64,000 nucleotides of DNA from CAIVAT01 sp964473485 (GTDB lineage: Bacteria > Bacteroidota > Bacteroidia > Bacteroidales > FEN-979): contig CAYYPH010000001.1 of the NCBI GenBank assembly GCA_964473485.1, forward strand, positions 186,001 through 250,000, read 5' to 3'. This document shows positions 18,585-26,698 of this stretch, in pieces. The position numbers and the translations under genes are program-made. Positions within the stretch are counted from its first letter, which is position 1. Each line of letters opens with the position of its first letter. The notes beneath the pieces were generated by a model. It was not told where the DNA came from. It did not search any database and saw only the letters and a program-made list of their open reading frames with translations.

Positions 18585-19802
18585 TCACTCCGTTCTTTTG
18601 AAAACCAGTGTGGCATTGTGTCCGCCGAAACCGAAGGAGTTGGAGATGGCCACCCGCAGCATTCCTTCGCGGGCGTGGTTGGGAACATAATCGAGGTCCA
18701 GGTCGGGATCGGGGTTATCGTAATTGATGGTTGGCGGAATAATGCCGTGTTTGAGTGCCATGACGGTCGTGATGGCCTCAAGTGCCCCGGCAGCCCCGAT
18801 CGTATGTCCTATCATCGATTTGGTGGAGGAAACGGGGATCTGATAGGCCCGCTCGCCAAAAACTGTTTTAATGGCTGTCGTTTCGAACCGGTCGTTTAAT
18901 TCTGTTGAGGTACCGTGGGCATTGATGTAATCCACATCCGATTTCCATATTCCCGAATCCGCAATGGCCTTTTCCATGGTCAACGCCATTCCGGCGCCGT
19001 CGGTAAGCGGTGCCATCATGTTGTACCCTTCGCTTGTAAGGGCGTGACCGGCAAGTTCAGCATATGGGACTGCTTTTCTTTTCCGGGCATGTTCGAGCGA
19101 TTCCAGAATGAGAACTCCGGCGCCTTCGCCAATGACGAACCCATCACGGTCGCGTGAGAAAGGTTTGCTGGCCTTCCAGGGCGGATCATTGGAGGTGGAC
19201 AGTGCATAAATGGCATTGAACCCGGCGATCTCTTCGGGGTTGATGATGGAGTCGGCGCCGCCTGCAATGACGATATCGGCAACTCCCGACCTGATCAGGT
19301 CAAACCCGATGGCAATGGCGTAAGCCGAGGATGCGCAGGCGGTGTTGACGGCAAAGTTGGGCCCTGTAAGCTGGTAGTCAAGCGAAATCCACGCCGGCAT
19401 TGAATTGGTCATTGATTTCAGCACCGTGTTCTGCTGGGTGGTGTCTTTTTCCACGCTTGAATTTCCGGTATTTACGACCCCGATGATGACCCCGCAGCGG
19501 TGACGGTCGGCAGCCTGGAAATCAAGCCCGGCATCTGCGACAGCCATCCGGGCCGCCGTTACGCACATCCGTGTGACCCTTGTCATCTGGCTTGCCTGAC
19601 GCTTCCGGATATACTGCCTGCTCAGCTCATCAAACCCGTCAGGAAGCTGGCCGGCAATACGCGTCTGAAGCTGGCCGGGATTGAACAGGGTGATCTCGCG
19701 GATTCCGCTTTTGCCGGCTTTCAGATTCTCCCAGTTTTCCGCTAATGTCAATCCAAGGGATGAGATCATTCCCATCCCCGTTATTACAACGCGTTCACTC
19801 AT
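18585..19802 (-). CDS. Beta-ketoacyl-ACP synthase II (FabF type)
   Basis: 405 residues with a complete Cys-His-His site: Cys156 in NTACASSAYA, His296 in NAHGTSTELND and His333 in MIGHTIGAAGA. It performs decarboxylating condensation of malonyl-ACP with an acyl chain. It is adjacent to a carrier protein and a malonyltransferase, forming a compact elongation set (17314-19802). The active cysteine is intact, so this is not the Cys-to-Ser decarboxylase seen in beta-branching cassettes. Whether it starts or extends a special chain cannot be told from the sequence. Confidence 0.92.
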   Translation of the reverse strand: MSERVVITGMGMISSLGLTLAENWENLKAGKSGIREITLFNPGQLQTRIAGQLPDGFDELSRQYIRKRQASQMTRVTRMCVTAARMAVADAGLDFQAADRHRCGVIIGVVNTGNSSVEKDTTQQNTVLKSMTNSMPAWISLDYQLTGPNFAVNTACASSAYAIAIGFDLIRSGVADIVIAGGADSIINPEEIAGFNAIYALSTSNDPPWKASKPFSRDRDGFVIGEGAGVLILESLEHARKRKAVPYAELAGHALTSEGYNMMAPLTDGAGMALTMEKAIADSGIWKSDVDYINAHGTSTELNDRFETTAIKTVFGERAYQIPVSSTKSMIGHTIGAAGALEAITTVMALKHGIIPPTINYDNPDPDLDLDYVPNHAREGMLRVAISNSFGFGGHNATLVFKRTE

Positions 19803-19811
19803 TTCCCGGGA

Positions 19812-20201
19812 CTATTTTTTCAGTGTGCTTACCCAGTTGCAAACTTTGTCAACTTCGGCCTGGGTAGGAATTTTATCCGGATATTTCTTTTTAAAGCCTT
19901 TCGGCGGCATTGAGCCTTTTTTCATCTCGTCGCATATGTCATCTGCCTTATCCAGTTGCTTTTCGGCATCGTATTTAGCCCATTGGGTAAAGTTAAGCTT
20001 GCCCCTTGCCATAGCGTTCGCTCCGTCGGCATGACAACCTATGCAAGCTTTCTGCATAACAACCATGACGCTGTCGGGAATGGTAACCGCATCAACTGTT
20101 TTCCCTGCCGGTTTCTGATCGCCGGCTGGCGAAATCTCTTTAAATGACTGGATAACAAATGCTGCCAGGAAAAATGCAATGATGATCGATGTCTTTTTCA
20201 T
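19812..20201 (-). CDS. Small exported c-type cytochrome / haem-binding protein
   Basis: 129 residues with a signal peptide (MKKTSIIIAFFLAAFVIQSF) and a single CxxCH haem site (CIGCHADGANA), matching the haem-binding domain proteins common in Bacteroidota. The distal part has MKKGSMPPKGF, a methionine-containing loop that could give the sixth haem ligand, and a final helix (VDKVCNWVSTLKK). It should be periplasmic or lipid-free secreted. It sits inside the biosynthetic region but has its own -7-like box at 20220, so a functional link to the polyene genes is uncertain. Confidence 0.85.
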   Translation of the reverse strand: MKKTSIIIAFFLAAFVIQSFKEISPAGDQKPAGKTVDAVTIPDSVMVVMQKACIGCHADGANAMARGKLNFTQWAKYDAEKQLDKADDICDEMKKGSMPPKGFKKKYPDKIPTQAEVDKVCNWVSTLKK

Positions 20202-20219
20202 AATGGATGTATTTATTTA

Positions 20220-20227
20220 CAAACATA
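20220..20227 (-). promoter_or_regulatory. Candidate -7 box for the cytochrome gene
   Basis: The minus strand reads TATGTTTG, about 18 bases before the ATG at 20201. It fits TAnnTTTG, but the -33 element is weak or absent. Confidence 0.4.
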
Positions 20228-20258
20228 AGAAAAAAGATGATCAATCTGAAATACGATC

Positions 20259-21311
20259 TTATTTTCGATCGAATGGTCCGGTCTGAACCCCGAAATATTC
20301 CTTTACGGCATGGTTGATATCCCCGATCGGCAGGTGCGCCTGCATGGCAAACCTTCTCACAGCCATCAGCCAGGTGTTATACAGGTGATGCACAATTTCC
20401 TCCTGGTTGGCCGGCAGTTCAACCTGCTCCTGTTCCCTCGGATACCTGTAGAAACCTTCGCCCGACTTCCTGCCGGTCTTGCCCTGATCAATCAAATCCC
20501 GGAGCATTCCGCTGAATACCCGGTAATCGTCCCAATCCGGACTGCCGGAGGTATAGCTGGTCACTGCCGCCAGCATTGTGTCGATCCCAACACTGTCGCA
20601 AAAATCGAAGATACCGAATTCGAAAAGCTGCTCTTTTACCAACGTATCCACAGCAGCCATGTCGCAACATCCTTGCTGAACGAGTTTGGCTGCCTCATTC
20701 TGGACCTCCAGAAAGATTCTGTTCAGCACAAAACTGTTATTTTCCTCCATAACCAGGTATCGGCGGCCGATGGTCGTCAGGAATTGCTCAAGGGTGCTGA
20801 GGACCCGGGCTGAAGTATGACTCGTGACAGTTATTTCCGCGATGTTCTTCAAAGCGACCGGATAAAAAAAATGAAGGCCGGCTATGTATGGAGCGCGCTT
20901 TTCTGAGGGGATCAGCAGCGAAGGCCTGATGGAGGAGGTATTGGTGGCAAGGATGGCCCCGGGCCCGAGATGCAGATCGAGTTCACGGAATATCTCCCGC
21001 TTCAGATCCGCGTTTTCATTCACCGCTTCGATCACCAGGCCGGCATCAGCCAGGTCGCCGGGGTCGCATGTTATGACTGTTTGTTTAAGCTGTTCGTACC
21101 GCTGATCATCGATCAGTCCATGATCATGCATACGGCCGACCTTTTTACTGAACTGGCGGCTCAATTGGCCAAGGTCTGCATCATTGCTGCAAAGCCACCT
21201 GAGTACATACGGATATGCCGTGAGGTAATAGAGGATCCCCGATCCCATCTTACCTTCACCAACGATCCCAATGGTCGTGAGGTGATTATAAGATTCAGTC
21301 TGCGACGGCAT
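20259..21311 (-). CDS. 3-hydroxyacyl-CoA dehydrogenase family protein
   Basis: 350 residues from the ATG at 21311. The frame runs further upstream, but those residues are antisense-like and precede the NAD motif by too much. The NAD-binding site GIVGEGKMGSGI is at residues about 14-25. Then come VIEAVNENADLKREIF and ATNTSSIRPSLLI, and the catalytic histidine in GLHFFYPV, all standard for 3-hydroxyacyl-CoA dehydrogenases. The C-terminal domain has GRKSGEGFYRYP. It would interconvert 3-hydroxyacyl and 3-ketoacyl groups, possibly on a carrier protein. With two crotonases nearby (24131, 24874) it forms a beta-oxidation-like pair. It overlaps the radical SAM gene by 17 bases, so they are co-transcribed. 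Confidence 0.88.
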   Translation of the reverse strand: MPSQTESYNHLTTIGIVGEGKMGSGILYYLTAYPYVLRWLCSNDADLGQLSRQFSKKVGRMHDHGLIDDQRYEQLKQTVITCDPGDLADAGLVIEAVNENADLKREIFRELDLHLGPGAILATNTSSIRPSLLIPSEKRAPYIAGLHFFYPVALKNIAEITVTSHTSARVLSTLEQFLTTIGRRYLVMEENNSFVLNRIFLEVQNEAAKLVQQGCCDMAAVDTLVKEQLFEFGIFDFCDSVGIDTMLAAVTSYTSGSPDWDDYRVFSGMLRDLIDQGKTGRKSGEGFYRYPREQEQVELPANQEEIVHHLYNTWLMAVRRFAMQAHLPIGDINHAVKEYFGVQTGPFDRK

Positions 21312-22881
21312 GTTCACGGTTGTTGGAGGGTTCTCCCGCTCTTTGCTCGTTTTCCATGACAAGCCTGCGGTAGGTTTGCATGTTCTTCTGGTGCGACCGG
21401 ATATGCCGGTGGTATCCCAGCATGGAGAGAAGAAAGCCAAGTCCTTTGTCGATCGCAATTTCGCGTTTCCTGATCAGGCCGAAGATGAACCGGAAAAGTT
21501 GTTGCTTGTCCTTGTCCCTGGTCAATACGTACTCCCGGAAGGTTATCCATGTGAGTCTCGCTTTCAGCAAGGCGGAAATATCGCCTCCTTTCCGGGTAAA
21601 GGTCCCGTTGCTGAACAACGCCATCCCTTTTTTGCGTATGGTTTCAAACGAGTACAGTCTTGCCACGGTTTCCATGTACTTGTCGAAAATATCGATCTGC
21701 GACATATTGCGGTAGCGGATGGTTGGGAAATGCCCCACCCCGAACTCAGGATCGCAGACATTGAGCCTCCCTTCCTCCTTAAACTTTTTGTGGACCTCGG
21801 TGCCGGGGGGGGCGTTGAGCAGGTGAAGGTTGACATTGGGCAGATGATGTTCCATGGTGAAGGCAAAGATGCGGTCGAACTCCTCCAGGGTATCATGATC
21901 GAAACCCACCACGAAACTGGCGTTGATGTGGATACCGGCTGCATGGATCTTCCGGATGGCTTCTGCATAGATCTTGCCGCCCCGGTTGTGATGTTTCTGC
22001 GATTCATCAAGGCTTTCGGGGTTGAGTGATTCAAAACCAATGAGGATATTGAAACAACCGGCATCCGCCATCAGCTGAAGCAGTTCGTCGTCGGTGGCCA
22101 CATCGAGACTGCACATGCAACCCCATGAGATCTTCAGCGGAATGAGTGCCCGCATTAGCTCCTTCGCGTATTTTTTGTTGATGGTGAGGTTATCGTCGAC
22201 AAAAAAGAAATATTTTCCCGGCGCCGACCTGATCTCCTCTACAACATTGCCAATCTCGCGGTACCTCATCTTCCGTCCGAAATTTTTGGAGACCAGGCAG
22301 AAATCACAGTTAAAGGGACATCCGCGCGAAACCTGGATGGCGAGCTGAAAAATCCTTTTTGTATCCACAAGGTCCCACCGGGGCGGTTTCTGCCGCTGGT
22401 ATTCAACATAGGTGGCGGTTTCGTATACCGGTTTCATGGTTCCTGACTCGAAATCCGAAAGGCATTGTTCCCACTTGCCTTCCGCTTCACCCACCACCAC
22501 GCTGTCGCAGTGCTGAAGGGCTTCGCCCGTCATGAAGGATGCAAAGGGTCCGCCAAAAACGACCTTGCTGCCCATCGACCTGTACAAGTCGCCCAGCTCG
22601 AAGGCCCTGGTGCCGGTTGCAGCCAGGGTGGTGATTCCCACGATGTCGGGACGCAGGCCTGCCGGTATCTCGCTGATCTCCTCATCGTAGATCCTGATGT
22701 CGTAATGATCAGGGGTGAGGGCAGCAACCGTTGGCAAGGCCAGGGGAATCATCAGCCGGCGTTTTCCGAAAATCCTGGCCAGTTCGCTGTGGGCAGGGTA
22801 GTTAATGAACCGCTGCCGCGGCGAGATGAGAAAGAGGGTGTATTTTTTATATGAATTCAAAATGCAAAATTCAAATGTCAA
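21295..22881 (-). CDS. B12-binding radical SAM protein (DUF4070-like C-terminus)
   Basis: 528 residues. The cobalamin-binding N-terminal domain is recognisable by LRPDIVGITTLAATGTRAF and KVVFGGPFASFMTGEAL. The radical SAM motif is SRGCPFNCDFC (C-x3-C-x2-C), followed by YFFFVDDNLTINKKYAK and ILIGFESLNPESLDESQ. The last 150 residues form a helical extension as in hopanoid-type B12 radical SAM enzymes. The first codons (MTFEFCIL) are encoded by a low-complexity tract, and a TTG at 22860 (giving NSYKKYTLFLISP) may be the true start. It precedes the 3-hydroxyacyl dehydrogenase in one operon. Confidence 0.87.
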   Translation of the reverse strand: MTFEFCILNSYKKYTLFLISPRQRFINYPAHSELARIFGKRRLMIPLALPTVAALTPDHYDIRIYDEEISEIPAGLRPDIVGITTLAATGTRAFELGDLYRSMGSKVVFGGPFASFMTGEALQHCDSVVVGEAEGKWEQCLSDFESGTMKPVYETATYVEYQRQKPPRWDLVDTKRIFQLAIQVSRGCPFNCDFCLVSKNFGRKMRYREIGNVVEEIRSAPGKYFFFVDDNLTINKKYAKELMRALIPLKISWGCMCSLDVATDDELLQLMADAGCFNILIGFESLNPESLDESQKHHNRGGKIYAEAIRKIHAAGIHINASFVVGFDHDTLEEFDRIFAFTMEHHLPNVNLHLLNAPPGTEVHKKFKEEGRLNVCDPEFGVGHFPTIRYRNMSQIDIFDKYMETVARLYSFETIRKKGMALFSNGTFTRKGGDISALLKARLTWITFREYVLTRDKDKQQLFRFIFGLIRKREIAIDKGLGFLLSMLGYHRHIRSHQKNMQTYRRLVMENEQRAGEPSNNREHAVAD

Positions 22882-22970
22882 AATTCATAATAAGGCAATA
22901 GGCATTAGGCAATAGGCATTAGGATAAAAAAAAACAATCACTCATTCACTCATTCACTCATTCACTCAAT
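22861..22970. repeat. Low-complexity and tandem repeats upstream of the radical SAM gene
   Basis: Three layers are seen: AAAATTCAAATGTCAAAATTC-like tracts (22858-22887), a 14-bp unit (AGGCAATAGGCATT) repeated twice at 22893-22920, and an 8-bp unit (CACTCATT) in four copies at 22939-22970, the last with one mismatch. They fill the space between the radical SAM and KAS III-like genes. No gene is present. Confidence 0.75.
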
Positions 22971-23006
22971 CAGTTATTTCAAGTGTTGCAGCCCCTCCCG
23001 ATCTGG

Positions 23007-24137
23007 TCACCGTTTTGTAAGGATATACCCTCCCTGCATGAATTTACTCACCTCGGTCACGAAACTGAGAATGATGTCGCCTGGTACGAGGTGTTCTTCT
23101 TTCCTGATCTTATCGAGGCAGAGCAATGCCATCGGGGGACCGGTATACCCCATGGTGGCCATCCGGGTGTATAATGTTTCCCGCCTGATCCCAAGTCCGG
23201 TGCATTCATCCATGATCAGTTCCGAAATATGTCGCGAAGGAAAGTTGACCTGGAAGAATTTAAGTCTTTCGGTGTCGATGGGATGGAGTGCCAGCATCCG
23301 CTTCAGGCCCTTCAGGAAGACCGAACCATCGGGATCGTGGAAGTTTGCCCGCAGTTCTTCCTGAAACATCTGTGAGAGATGGTGGTATCCGAGTTCGAAT
23401 TCACTTCGGGGGTTCATATAAAAAGCCGGCCGCCTGTTTCCCATGGCCGCGGCTTTCTTCCCCCCGGCCGACTCCATGTAGGTAAAGTCTACATGCAGTC
23501 CGGGCCCGGCCGGATCTGCTCCTTTCAAAACCACTGCCGCAGCCCCGTCGCTGAGGAAATACCTTAGGAAGAGCGATTCGCGGGTCACCAGGGGCTGGTT
23601 GTAATACTCCGCTACCAGTTCCGATGAGGCCATGTTCGCAGAGACTACCAGGGCGTTACGGTAACGGCCGTTTCGGATCAGGTCGTGGCCCAGCAGGAGG
23701 GCTTTGTAGGCCGAAGTACAATTGGCATGCACCGAGATCTCGGCGCACATTTCAATTCCGAGGGCATCCTGGATCCTCACGCTGGCAGTCGGCATCTGGT
23801 CCTGGTGCGGACTACCGTAAACGATCAGGTCGATATCATTTGGGGTCATCCCGGCATCGTGAATGGCTTCGAGCGAGGCTTTGACCGCCATGGTTATATT
23901 GTCCTCGCTGAATTGGCGCGTAAGGGGATCGATGGCGTAATGATAATACTCCACTTCAACCAGCTCCCGCATCAAAGGACGTATGCGGTTAAGCCATTTT
24001 CTCACTGAGGCCGGGGCATCCGGCAGATCACCGAGCACCTCCATGGCATCGTCGGGGGATAAAGGTTTCCCCGGTAAAAAGGAGCCGCTCCCGCATAGGA
24101 TCACGCCCGGCAAATGTTCATTGGTACCGTTCAACAT
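23007..24137 (-). CDS. Beta-ketoacyl synthase III-like (thiolase fold) protein with altered active site
   Basis: 376 residues with the thiolase fold of FabH. The cysteine is kept in VHANCTSAYKA, and the typical strands PNDIDLIVYGSP and MPTASVRIQDALGI are clear. The FabH catalytic histidine motif HQAN reads FQVN here (FFQVNFPSRH), and the asparagine motif GNTS reads GYTG (MATMGYTGPPM). So the usual His and Asn appear to be Phe and Tyr. It may therefore be an acyltransferase or a specialised condensing enzyme rather than a standard KAS III. It sits between radical SAM and crotonase genes and overlaps the crotonase gene by seven bases. Confidence 0.85.
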   Translation of the reverse strand: MLNGTNEHLPGVILCGSGSFLPGKPLSPDDAMEVLGDLPDAPASVRKWLNRIRPLMRELVEVEYYHYAIDPLTRQFSEDNITMAVKASLEAIHDAGMTPNDIDLIVYGSPHQDQMPTASVRIQDALGIEMCAEISVHANCTSAYKALLLGHDLIRNGRYRNALVVSANMASSELVAEYYNQPLVTRESLFLRYFLSDGAAAVVLKGADPAGPGLHVDFTYMESAGGKKAAAMGNRRPAFYMNPRSEFELGYHHLSQMFQEELRANFHDPDGSVFLKGLKRMLALHPIDTERLKFFQVNFPSRHISELIMDECTGLGIRRETLYTRMATMGYTGPPMALLCLDKIRKEEHLVPGDIILSFVTEVSKFMQGGYILTKR

Positions 24138-24877
24138 GCCTCCTGTTCATATCTTGTGATGGTTCTCAAATTTTCCAGACTCTGGCTCATCTTTCGGATT
24201 TTATGGATCAGCAGGGCTCTGTCGAAATCCTTGAAATTTTCCGGCAACTTCCTGCCGAATCCAAGAACCACGTCCCGAAGGTCCCTCCGCTCGGCAATCA
24301 TATCGATCAAACCGAGATCCAGCGCTTCCGAAGCAGCGAAGGTCTTACCCCTGAGCAGGTATTCCATGGCCTTTACCCGTTTAAGAATACGCTGCATGGC
24401 GGCAATGCCCCCGAGCCCCGGGATCAGTCCGAAGGTTGTTTCCGGCAATCCGAACAGACCCTCCTTACTGCTGATGCGGAAATGACAATGGAGGGCCAGT
24501 TCAAAGGCCGAACCGATGCATACGCCCGAAATGGCAGCAATCACCGGGATTTTCAGATTGCTTAACCTTTTAAATATTTTGCTGTTGCGGCTTATGAATG
24601 CAGGAATGCGGCAGTTTCCGGCCGTTCCTTCTTCAAGAGTCGATCTTTCCACTTCAGAAAGAAGTTGATCAAGATCGGTGCCTGAAGAGAAGTGACGGGA
24701 GGCCCCGCTGATGATGATGAGTTCCGGCGTCGCCTTTTCAACCTGGTCGAGCCAGTCTTCGAATTCGTCAAAGAAAGTGAGGTTCATTATGTTTCCGGGA
24801 GGCTGGTTCAGTACCAGGAAACCGGTTGTGCCATCAACCTGCCAGCAAATTGTCCGGTAATCGTCGAAATCATTCAT
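24131..24877 (-). CDS. Enoyl-CoA hydratase/isomerase family protein (crotonase fold), first of two
   Basis: 248 residues. The crotonase fold is shown by the oxyanion-hole strand HFSSGTDLDQLL and the motif ISGVCIGSAFELALHCHF. Both catalytic glutamates of hydratases are present (FELA and GLPETTFG), followed by GLIPGLGGIAAMQR. It therefore could hydrate an enoyl thioester or dehydrate a hydroxyacyl thioester. It overlaps the next crotonase gene by four bases (ATGA). Two adjacent crotonases next to a thiolase-fold protein, a synthase and a carrier protein recall HMG-synthase beta-branching cassettes, but other diagnostic features are missing. Confidence 0.87.
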   Translation of the reverse strand: MNDFDDYRTICWQVDGTTGFLVLNQPPGNIMNLTFFDEFEDWLDQVEKATPELIIISGASRHFSSGTDLDQLLSEVERSTLEEGTAGNCRIPAFISRNSKIFKRLSNLKIPVIAAISGVCIGSAFELALHCHFRISSKEGLFGLPETTFGLIPGLGGIAAMQRILKRVKAMEYLLRGKTFAASEALDLGLIDMIAERRDLRDVVLGFGRKLPENFKDFDRALLIHKIRKMSQSLENLRTITRYEQEAC

Positions 24878-25629
24878 GACCCGCCGGATTCTTTTCGTTT
24901 TCCCGCCTCGTCAACCGCCAGTTCACAGAACATGCGGAGTTCTTCGCTGAAAGCTTCCTCAGCTGACAGTGTTTCTGCATTCTGCAGGGCTCTTAACACA
25001 TAACGGATCAGTTTGGGGGTCCTGTCGTGCGTCATCTTCTGCATCAGATCCCAGGCCATGGTAAATGACTGACCCTTGGGAGCCATGTAATCCACAATGC
25101 CCAGCTTCAGTGCTTCGGTTGCGGTTAACAGATCGCCGCCAAGCAACATTAACTGTGCAGCTGCACTGACTGTAACCGAAGGAAGCCTGAAAGTTCCGCC
25201 CATGCCGGGCATAAGTCCGTGGTTTACCTCCGGAAAGGCCAGCAGGGCGTTTTGTGAAGCAACCCGAATATGACAGGCCAGGGCAATTTCGAGTCCGCCC
25301 CCGAAACACACCCCGTTGATGGCGGCAATCACGGGGATATGGAGATGACTGATACTGTGCAACAACTCCGATCCTTTCTCAAGTTGTCTGCGCAGCAGTT
25401 CCGGATCGGCAGCCGTGGCCAGGATGGTTCCGGGATCACCGCCGGCACTGAAATTCCTTCCTTCGCCGCAAACGATCAATCCCTTCAGCGATTCATCCTG
25501 ACCGATCCTGTCCATGAGTTCACGACTGATGAATTCAGGCGAAGGGAGATAGTTTCCGGGAGGCATGGAAATGGTCAGGATGCCAATCTGTTGCCTGATC
25601 TCATATTTCACTGTGTCGTAACCTGCCAT
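24874..25629 (-). CDS. Enoyl-CoA hydratase/isomerase family protein (crotonase fold), second of two
   Basis: About 251 residues from the ATG at 25629. A start at 25674 is possible but adds an uncharacteristic basic leader. The motifs are NFSAGGDPGTILA (oxyanion hole) and INGVCFGGGLEIALACHIRVAS, and both hydratase glutamates are present (LEIA and AFPEVNHG). The proximal part resembles the neighbouring crotonase, so the two probably arose by duplication and diverged. It is transcribed with the first copy. Substrates might be carrier-protein-bound intermediates of the cluster. Confidence 0.87.
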   Translation of the reverse strand: MAGYDTVKYEIRQQIGILTISMPPGNYLPSPEFISRELMDRIGQDESLKGLIVCGEGRNFSAGGDPGTILATAADPELLRRQLEKGSELLHSISHLHIPVIAAINGVCFGGGLEIALACHIRVASQNALLAFPEVNHGLMPGMGGTFRLPSVTVSAAAQLMLLGGDLLTATEALKLGIVDYMAPKGQSFTMAWDLMQKMTHDRTPKLIRYVLRALQNAETLSAEEAFSEELRMFCELAVDEAGKRKESGGS

Positions 25630-25680
25630 TCCTGCATTTATCCTATGAAAAAACTTTGCAAATTTCCGAATCATTTAACC

Positions 25681-25720
25681 TGTTCACCAGTTCACCCGCT
25701 CACCTGCTCACCCGTTCACC
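25681..25720. repeat. Five imperfect 8-bp tandem repeats
   Basis: Units of the form NGYTCACC occur five times in succession (25681-25720) in the 121-base gap between the crotonase start and the thioesterase stop. The gap holds no gene. They resemble in unit length the CACTCATT array at 22939. Confidence 0.8.
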
Positions 25721-25750
25721 TTTACTCCGATCTTTTGCCTGTTTCTTAAT

Positions 25751-26152
25751 TCATTCGCTTCTGCGGATCACCGCAAGAACCTCGGCAGGAATGTCCTGCG
25801 GCTTTTTCTCGCGATCGATAAACACCAGTTTCGTGGTCGCCCGGGCCGCCTGGTTCTGGCGGGTGGCATTGAACATCCTTTGCCTGAAGATCATCCAGGG
25901 GCCTTCATCCGAACAGACCGACTCGACCCGGAGGTCGTCAAATATCAGCACTTCATGCTGATAGCGGATGTTGATCTCGGTCACAACGGCAACAATACCG
26001 CCATGGTTAAGGGTGGCTGAAAGACCCGTCTGCCTGAAATAATCCCAGCGGGCGTGTTCGAAATAATTCAGGTACACGGCATTGTTGATATGGCCGTATG
26101 AATCGAGTTCATACCCCCTTGCAGCGATCTGGGTTGTGATTTTTACCGGCAT
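25751..26152 (-). CDS. Acyl-CoA/ACP thioesterase, 4HBT hotdog family
   Basis: 133 residues with the hotdog-fold motif of the 4HBT family: the catalytic aspartate lies in YELDSYGHINNAVYLNYFE, followed by INIRYQHEVLIFDDL. It would hydrolyse thioesters of acyl chains, releasing or editing chains on the cluster carrier proteins. It overlaps the ApeI-like dehydratase gene by ten bases. A second 4HBT protein is at 37573. Confidence 0.87.
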   Translation of the reverse strand: MPVKITTQIAARGYELDSYGHINNAVYLNYFEHARWDYFRQTGLSATLNHGGIVAVVTEINIRYQHEVLIFDDLRVESVCSDEGPWMIFRQRMFNATRQNQAARATTKLVFIDREKKPQDIPAEVLAVIRRSE

Positions 26153-26535
26153 TCCTGGTCTGGTATGAATTTTCCCTTGAATTTGCAGAATACTATATCC
26201 TGCGCGCTGATCACCGCATTCACGTTGAACTGTTCCGTGATCTGACCACCGATCTGGATATTTATCGCGATCTCCGGATGTCTTGCAGGATCGATCATGC
26301 CGAGGAATTTAATGTTGTCCGATACCACCATCCGGGTTTTTACCCCTAAGTGGCGTTCGGTCAGTTCCCTGATCATCTGAACCTGGCAAACGCCGGGAAC
26401 AACCGGCTGACCGGGAAAATGGCCTGAAAAGATGGCATGCCCGGGATTAAGCGTAACCTTTGCTTCAAGCGTCACAAGCTGTTCATCGGCTTGCAAAACA
26501 CCGAATGACTGTACGAAATAGAAATCGCTGAGCAT
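26143..26535 (-). CDS. 3-hydroxyacyl-ACP dehydratase, FabZ/ApeI-like hotdog protein
   Basis: About 130 residues with the signature GHFPGQPVVPGVCQVQ, in which the histidine is the catalytic residue of FabA/FabZ dehydratases. The first start in frame is a TTG at 26559, and the ATG at 26535 (MLSDFYF) is preferred. In aryl-polyene systems ApeI-type and ApeP-type hotdog proteins act together to remove water in each elongation cycle. The ApeP-like partner here would be at 42949. A -7-like box lies 22 bases upstream of the ATG. Confidence 0.85.
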   Translation of the reverse strand: MLSDFYFVQSFGVLQADEQLVTLEAKVTLNPGHAIFSGHFPGQPVVPGVCQVQMIRELTERHLGVKTRMVVSDNIKFLGMIDPARHPEIAINIQIGGQITEQFNVNAVISAQDIVFCKFKGKFIPDQECR

Positions 26536-26556
26536 CTTATCATGTATGTTGAACGG

Positions 26557-26564
26557 CAAAATTA
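26557..26564 (-). promoter_or_regulatory. Candidate -7 box for the ApeI-like dehydratase operon
   Basis: The minus strand reads TAATTTTG, giving a leader of about 15 bases to the ATG at 26535. It lies in the 163-base divergent region before the sensor kinase gene, which holds no other gene. Confidence 0.4.
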
Positions 26565-26698
26565 GGCAAAAGTGGTCGTCAGGGGGATTGATTTTTCAGA
26601 AAATTATGACAAATGATCTGTTGAGTTGTGAAATAATGTTATCTTGCTATCAGAATTTGAATGATCCCGTGAAGGATCACACAAAAAAAAATCTGACC

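Noticed and set aside
22893..22970. CRISPR-like repeat array
   Set aside because: The units are contiguous 8- and 14-bp tandem repeats with no spacers, and there are no cas genes.
17314..25629. Classical HMG-synthase beta-branching cassette
   Set aside because: The KS retains Cys156, the thiolase-fold protein lacks HMG-synthase motifs and both crotonases keep two hydratase glutamates. It is kept only as a resemblance.
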